From positions 1 to 64,000 of the forward strand of contig CAVRCA010000009.1 in NCBI GenBank assembly GCA_963719345.1: DNA of 64,000 bases, in the 5' to 3' direction. Under the pieces are notes generated by a model. The model searched no databases. It was not told the origin of the DNA and saw nothing but the letters and a program-made list of their open reading frames with translations. Position 1 is the first letter of the stretch, and every line of letters starts with the position of its first letter. A program made the position numbers and the translations under genes. The DNA is from CAVRCA01 sp963719345 (lineage in GTDB: Bacteria; Pseudomonadota; Alphaproteobacteria; Acetobacterales; Acetobacteraceae). Positions 61,700 through 64,000 of the stretch are shown in pieces.

Positions 61700-62554
61700 A
61701 TGAACCTCGGCCGGCTCGGCGTATGGTATGCGGTCGACCGGCTCAAGGGCGACCAGGTCCGCCAATTCCTAAGCACCGTCGAGGGCCTGGGCTACGACGC
61801 GCTCTGGTACCCGGAGGCGCGGGGCTTCGAGTTGCTGTCGGTCGGCAGCTTCATGCTGGCCAATACGACCAAGCTCAAACTGGGCAGCTCGATCGCCAGC
61901 ATCTATGCCCGTGATTTCTTCACTGCCCAGCGCGGGCTCATCACATTGCGCGATCTCTACGCGGACCGTTTCATCCTTGGCCTCGGGGTCAGTCACCTGC
62001 CGATGGTCGAGGGGCTCCGCGGACACCGCTACGAAAAGCCGGTGCCGGCAATGCGGGCCTACCTGGACGGGATCGCGCGCGACCAGACCGACGATCTGCC
62101 CGTCGCGGTCGCGGCGCTGGGGCCGAAGATGCTGGCGCTCGCCGCGGAGCGCAGCCGGGGCGCGCTCCCGTACAACGTAACTCCCGAGCACACGGCACAG
62201 GCGAAAGCCATCCTCGGCCCGGCGAAATGGCTCGCGGTGGAACAGAAGGTATGCCTCGAGACCGACCCGGCCCGCGCGCGGACGTTGGGCCGTGAGGAGC
62301 TGCGCCGCTACATGGGCTTGCCGAACTACCGCAATAATTGGCTCCGCATCGGCTTCTCGGAAGCCGATCTGGCCGACGGTGGCAGCGACCAGTTCATCGA
62401 CGGCATGGTCGCCTGGGGCGACGCGGCCACCATCAAGGCCAAGCTGCGGGCGCATTTCGAGGCTGGTGCTACGCATGTCTGCGTGCAGCCGGTCCACGCT
62501 CCGGAGGATTTTGACGCCCGGGACGCGACGCTCAAGGCACTGGCCGACACCTGA
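61700..62554 (+). CDS. LLM-class flavin-dependent oxidoreductase (F420-type)
   Basis: A 284-residue luciferase-like TIM-barrel protein. MNLGRLGVWYAVDRLKGDQV, GYDALWYPEARGFELLSVGS, LGSSIASIYARDFFTAQRGL, RFILGLGVSHLPMVEGLRGH and RGALPYNVTPEHTAQAKAIL are typical of the TIGR03620-type group. Members are assigned to F420 or FMN; whether this organism makes F420 is not visible here. Substrate unknown. Start ATG 61700 after GGAGAGCACC. Ends 105 bases before the VOC gene. Confidence 0.87.
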   Translation: MNLGRLGVWYAVDRLKGDQVRQFLSTVEGLGYDALWYPEARGFELLSVGSFMLANTTKLKLGSSIASIYARDFFTAQRGLITLRDLYADRFILGLGVSHLPMVEGLRGHRYEKPVPAMRAYLDGIARDQTDDLPVAVAALGPKMLALAAERSRGALPYNVTPEHTAQAKAILGPAKWLAVEQKVCLETDPARARTLGREELRRYMGLPNYRNNWLRIGFSEADLADGGSDQFIDGMVAWGDAATIKAKLRAHFEAGATHVCVQPVHAPEDFDARDATLKALADT

Positions 62555-62659
62555 CGGCAAGCGCCAATCACCCCTGACCCCGGCCCTCTCCCGCACGGTT
62601 GCGCGCGGGGGGGTTCCCGTGTCTCATTGTCGCAGCGGGCACCCGAGGGGAGTCAGATC

Positions 62660-63571
62660 ATGAACGACAATGCGATGTCCAATCGCTTCGACCGGACGCT
62701 TGAGGATCTCGGCAATGTCGTCGAGCTTGGTCATGTGAACGTCACGGTGCCGGACCAGCGGCTCGCGACGCTATTCTATATCAGCGGGCTTGGCCTGACC
62801 CGCGATCCCTATCTGATGACCGGGGTCGACAACATGTGGGCCAATGTCGGCCGCGCCCAGTTCCATCTGCCGACCCGCGCGGCGCAGGTGGTGCGCGGCG
62901 TCACCGGACTGGTTCTCAACGATCGGGAGGCGCTGCTCAACCGCCTCGCCAACGTGCGCAAGCTCCTGGAGGGAACCAAGTTCTCGTTCAAGGAGACCGA
63001 TGACGGGGTGGAGACGACCTGCCCATGGGGCAACCGCATCCGCTGTCATGCCCCCGACGAGGCTCGGTTCGGACCGCTGCGGGTCGGCATGCCGTACGTC
63101 GAGTTCGACGTGCCGCCCGGCTCGTTGGACGGCATCGTGCGCTTCTATCGCGAGATCCTGGAAGGCACGGCCGGGATCGCGACCGACACCAAGGGCAAGC
63201 ACGCCAGGGCCGTGGTCGGTGACGGCAACGTGTTGATCTTCCGGGAGGCCGAGGTGGAACTGCCGGAGTTCGACGGACATCATATCCAGATCAGTCTGGT
63301 CGACTTCTCCGGGCCGCACCGGCGGCTTCTCGAACGTGGCCTGATCACCGAGGAGAGCGACCAGCACCAGTACCGTTTCCAGGACATCGTCGACCCGCAG
63401 GACGGGAAGGTCATCTTCACGGTCGAGCATGAGGTGCGCAGCACCAAACACCCCATGTTCATGCGGCCGCTGGTCAACAGGGATCCGACGATCAACAACC
63501 GGAACTACAAGCCAGGGCACGAGGCGCTGCCCTGGTCGGTGTCGCATCGGGCTGCCGGGCAACTGCACTAG
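62660..63571 (+). CDS. Two-module VOC-family protein
   Basis: A 303-residue protein with two VOC-type modules: NVVELGHVNVTVPDQRLATL starts the first, VGMPYVEFDVPPGSLDGIVR starts the second. The architecture resembles extradiol dioxygenases, but the metal ligands are not clearly placed: His in LGHVNVTVP and possibly HHIQISLVDFSG. KHPMFMRPLVNRDPTINNRN ends the protein. A catalytic role is uncertain. ATG 62660 after GAGGGGAGTCAGATC. Confidence 0.8.
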   Translation: MNDNAMSNRFDRTLEDLGNVVELGHVNVTVPDQRLATLFYISGLGLTRDPYLMTGVDNMWANVGRAQFHLPTRAAQVVRGVTGLVLNDREALLNRLANVRKLLEGTKFSFKETDDGVETTCPWGNRIRCHAPDEARFGPLRVGMPYVEFDVPPGSLDGIVRFYREILEGTAGIATDTKGKHARAVVGDGNVLIFREAEVELPEFDGHHIQISLVDFSGPHRRLLERGLITEESDQHQYRFQDIVDPQDGKVIFTVEHEVRSTKHPMFMRPLVNRDPTINNRNYKPGHEALPWSVSHRAAGQLH

Positions 63572-63658
63572 ACTGTTTGCGGCTGACCCTGGCGGCCGGC
63601 GTCCGCCAGATGAAGGCGCAGAGGTGAAAAGGCGCCAGAGGTGAAAGAGGATCGACCG

Positions 63659-64000
63659 ATGTCGTCGTCTGAGCTCGACCTGCTTTGCATCAACACCATG
63701 CGCACCCTGGCCATGGATGCGGTCCAGAAAGCCAATTCCGGGCACCCCGGAACGCCGATGGGGTTGGCTCCCGTCGCCTACACGCTTTGGAACGAGCGGC
63801 TGGTCTACGATCCGGTGGATGCGACCTGGCCCAACCGGGACCGCTTCGTGCTGTCGGTCGGCCACGCCTCCATGCTGCTCTATTCATTGCTGCACCTCGC
63901 GCAAGTGCAGGCGCGGGACAAGCACGATGCGCCGCTGCACCGTCCAAGCGTGACCCTCGACGACATCAAGAAGTTCCGCCAGCTCGACAGCAATACGCCG
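63659..64000 (+). CDS. tkt: Transketolase, N-terminal part (runs off the window)
   Basis: 114 codons of a transketolase starting MSSSELDLLCINTMRTLAMD, with AVQKANSGHPGTPMGLAPVA (the SGHPG TPP-site His) and RFVLSVGHASMLLYSLLHLA (GH.S.LLY). It interconverts sugar phosphates in the pentose phosphate or Calvin cycle using thiamine diphosphate. The reading frame is open to base 64000; the rest lies beyond. A GTGAAAGAGG ribosome-binding site is 10 bases upstream. Confidence 0.94.
   Translation, partial: MSSSELDLLCINTMRTLAMDAVQKANSGHPGTPMGLAPVAYTLWNERLVYDPVDATWPNRDRFVLSVGHASMLLYSLLHLAQVQARDKHDAPLHRPSVTLDDIKKFRQLDSNTP

Overview
The window is high-GC DNA from an alphaproteobacterium, most like a Rhodospirillales or Acetobacterales member. 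The main clues are a COQ7 ubiquinone hydroxylase, an NDUFA12 complex I accessory subunit next to mlaD and DUF2155, pimeloyl-CoA dehydrogenase subunits of the Rhodopseudomonas PimC/PimD type, and dispersed palindromic repeats of the kind common in alphaproteobacteria. Genus cannot be set from the sequence alone. There are no rRNA or tRNA genes, no CRISPR array and no convincing prophage.

Layout. Bases 1-185 are AT-rich and unlike the rest; they cut off an IS1634 transposase. From there to about 6490 is a graveyard of insertion sequences from six families (IS1634 twice, IS3, IS630, IS481, IS256, IS701), every one truncated or frameshifted. 6.5-10.6 kb (minus strand) carries a heptosyltransferase-like GT9, a FemAB-like acetyltransferase, RidA and a protein derived from the C-terminus of class II ribonucleotide reductase. 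10.7-19.2 kb is mostly housekeeping: NDUFA12-mlaD-small ORF-DUF2155-otsB, GST, dsbB-coq7, HNH nuclease, esterase, gluQ, lipoprotein, PAP2 phosphatase, rhodanese. 19.2-25.0 kb is a catabolic block: four minus-strand dehydrogenases (Fe-ADH, GMC, HisD-like, SDR) divergent from a class II aldolase. 25.2-30.5 kb holds an acyl-CoA dehydrogenase, a fused indolepyruvate ferredoxin oxidoreductase and a divergent PaaI thioesterase, fitting arylpyruvate or arylacetate metabolism. 32.9-37.1 kb holds an alcohol dehydrogenase and a TPP-riboswitch-led thiOSGE operon.

37.1-48.2 kb has cytochrome c', a thioesterase, a penicillin-acylase-family amidase translationally coupled to a GH3-family acyl-amido synthetase, msrA, pimC/pimD, dodecin, VOC, SDR, CMD and CinA. 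48.0-53.5 kb is a tandem triplication (period 1812 bp) of a GT-C membrane glycosyltransferase, divergent from a dolichol-phosphate-mannose-synthase-like GT2. 54.7-59.5 kb has an SGNH hydrolase, a CoA transferase, UppP, an ATP-grasp enzyme and a DedA protein, so the GT2, GT-C, UppP and DedA genes together suggest a polyprenyl-phosphate carrier theme. 59.6-64 kb has a CDF metal transporter, SDR, entericidin, LLM oxidoreductase, VOC protein and the start of a transketolase.

At least seven normally intact conserved genes (ridA, DUF2155, iorAB, tag, the acylase, an SDR, cinA) carry one single-base frameshift each, mostly in short homopolymers. This looks more like residual sequencing error than gene decay. 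The points most worth a second look are the acylase/GH3 pair, the mosaic GT-C triplication, the ribonucleotide reductase relic, the thiO gene with no normal start codon, and the HisD-like catabolic cluster.
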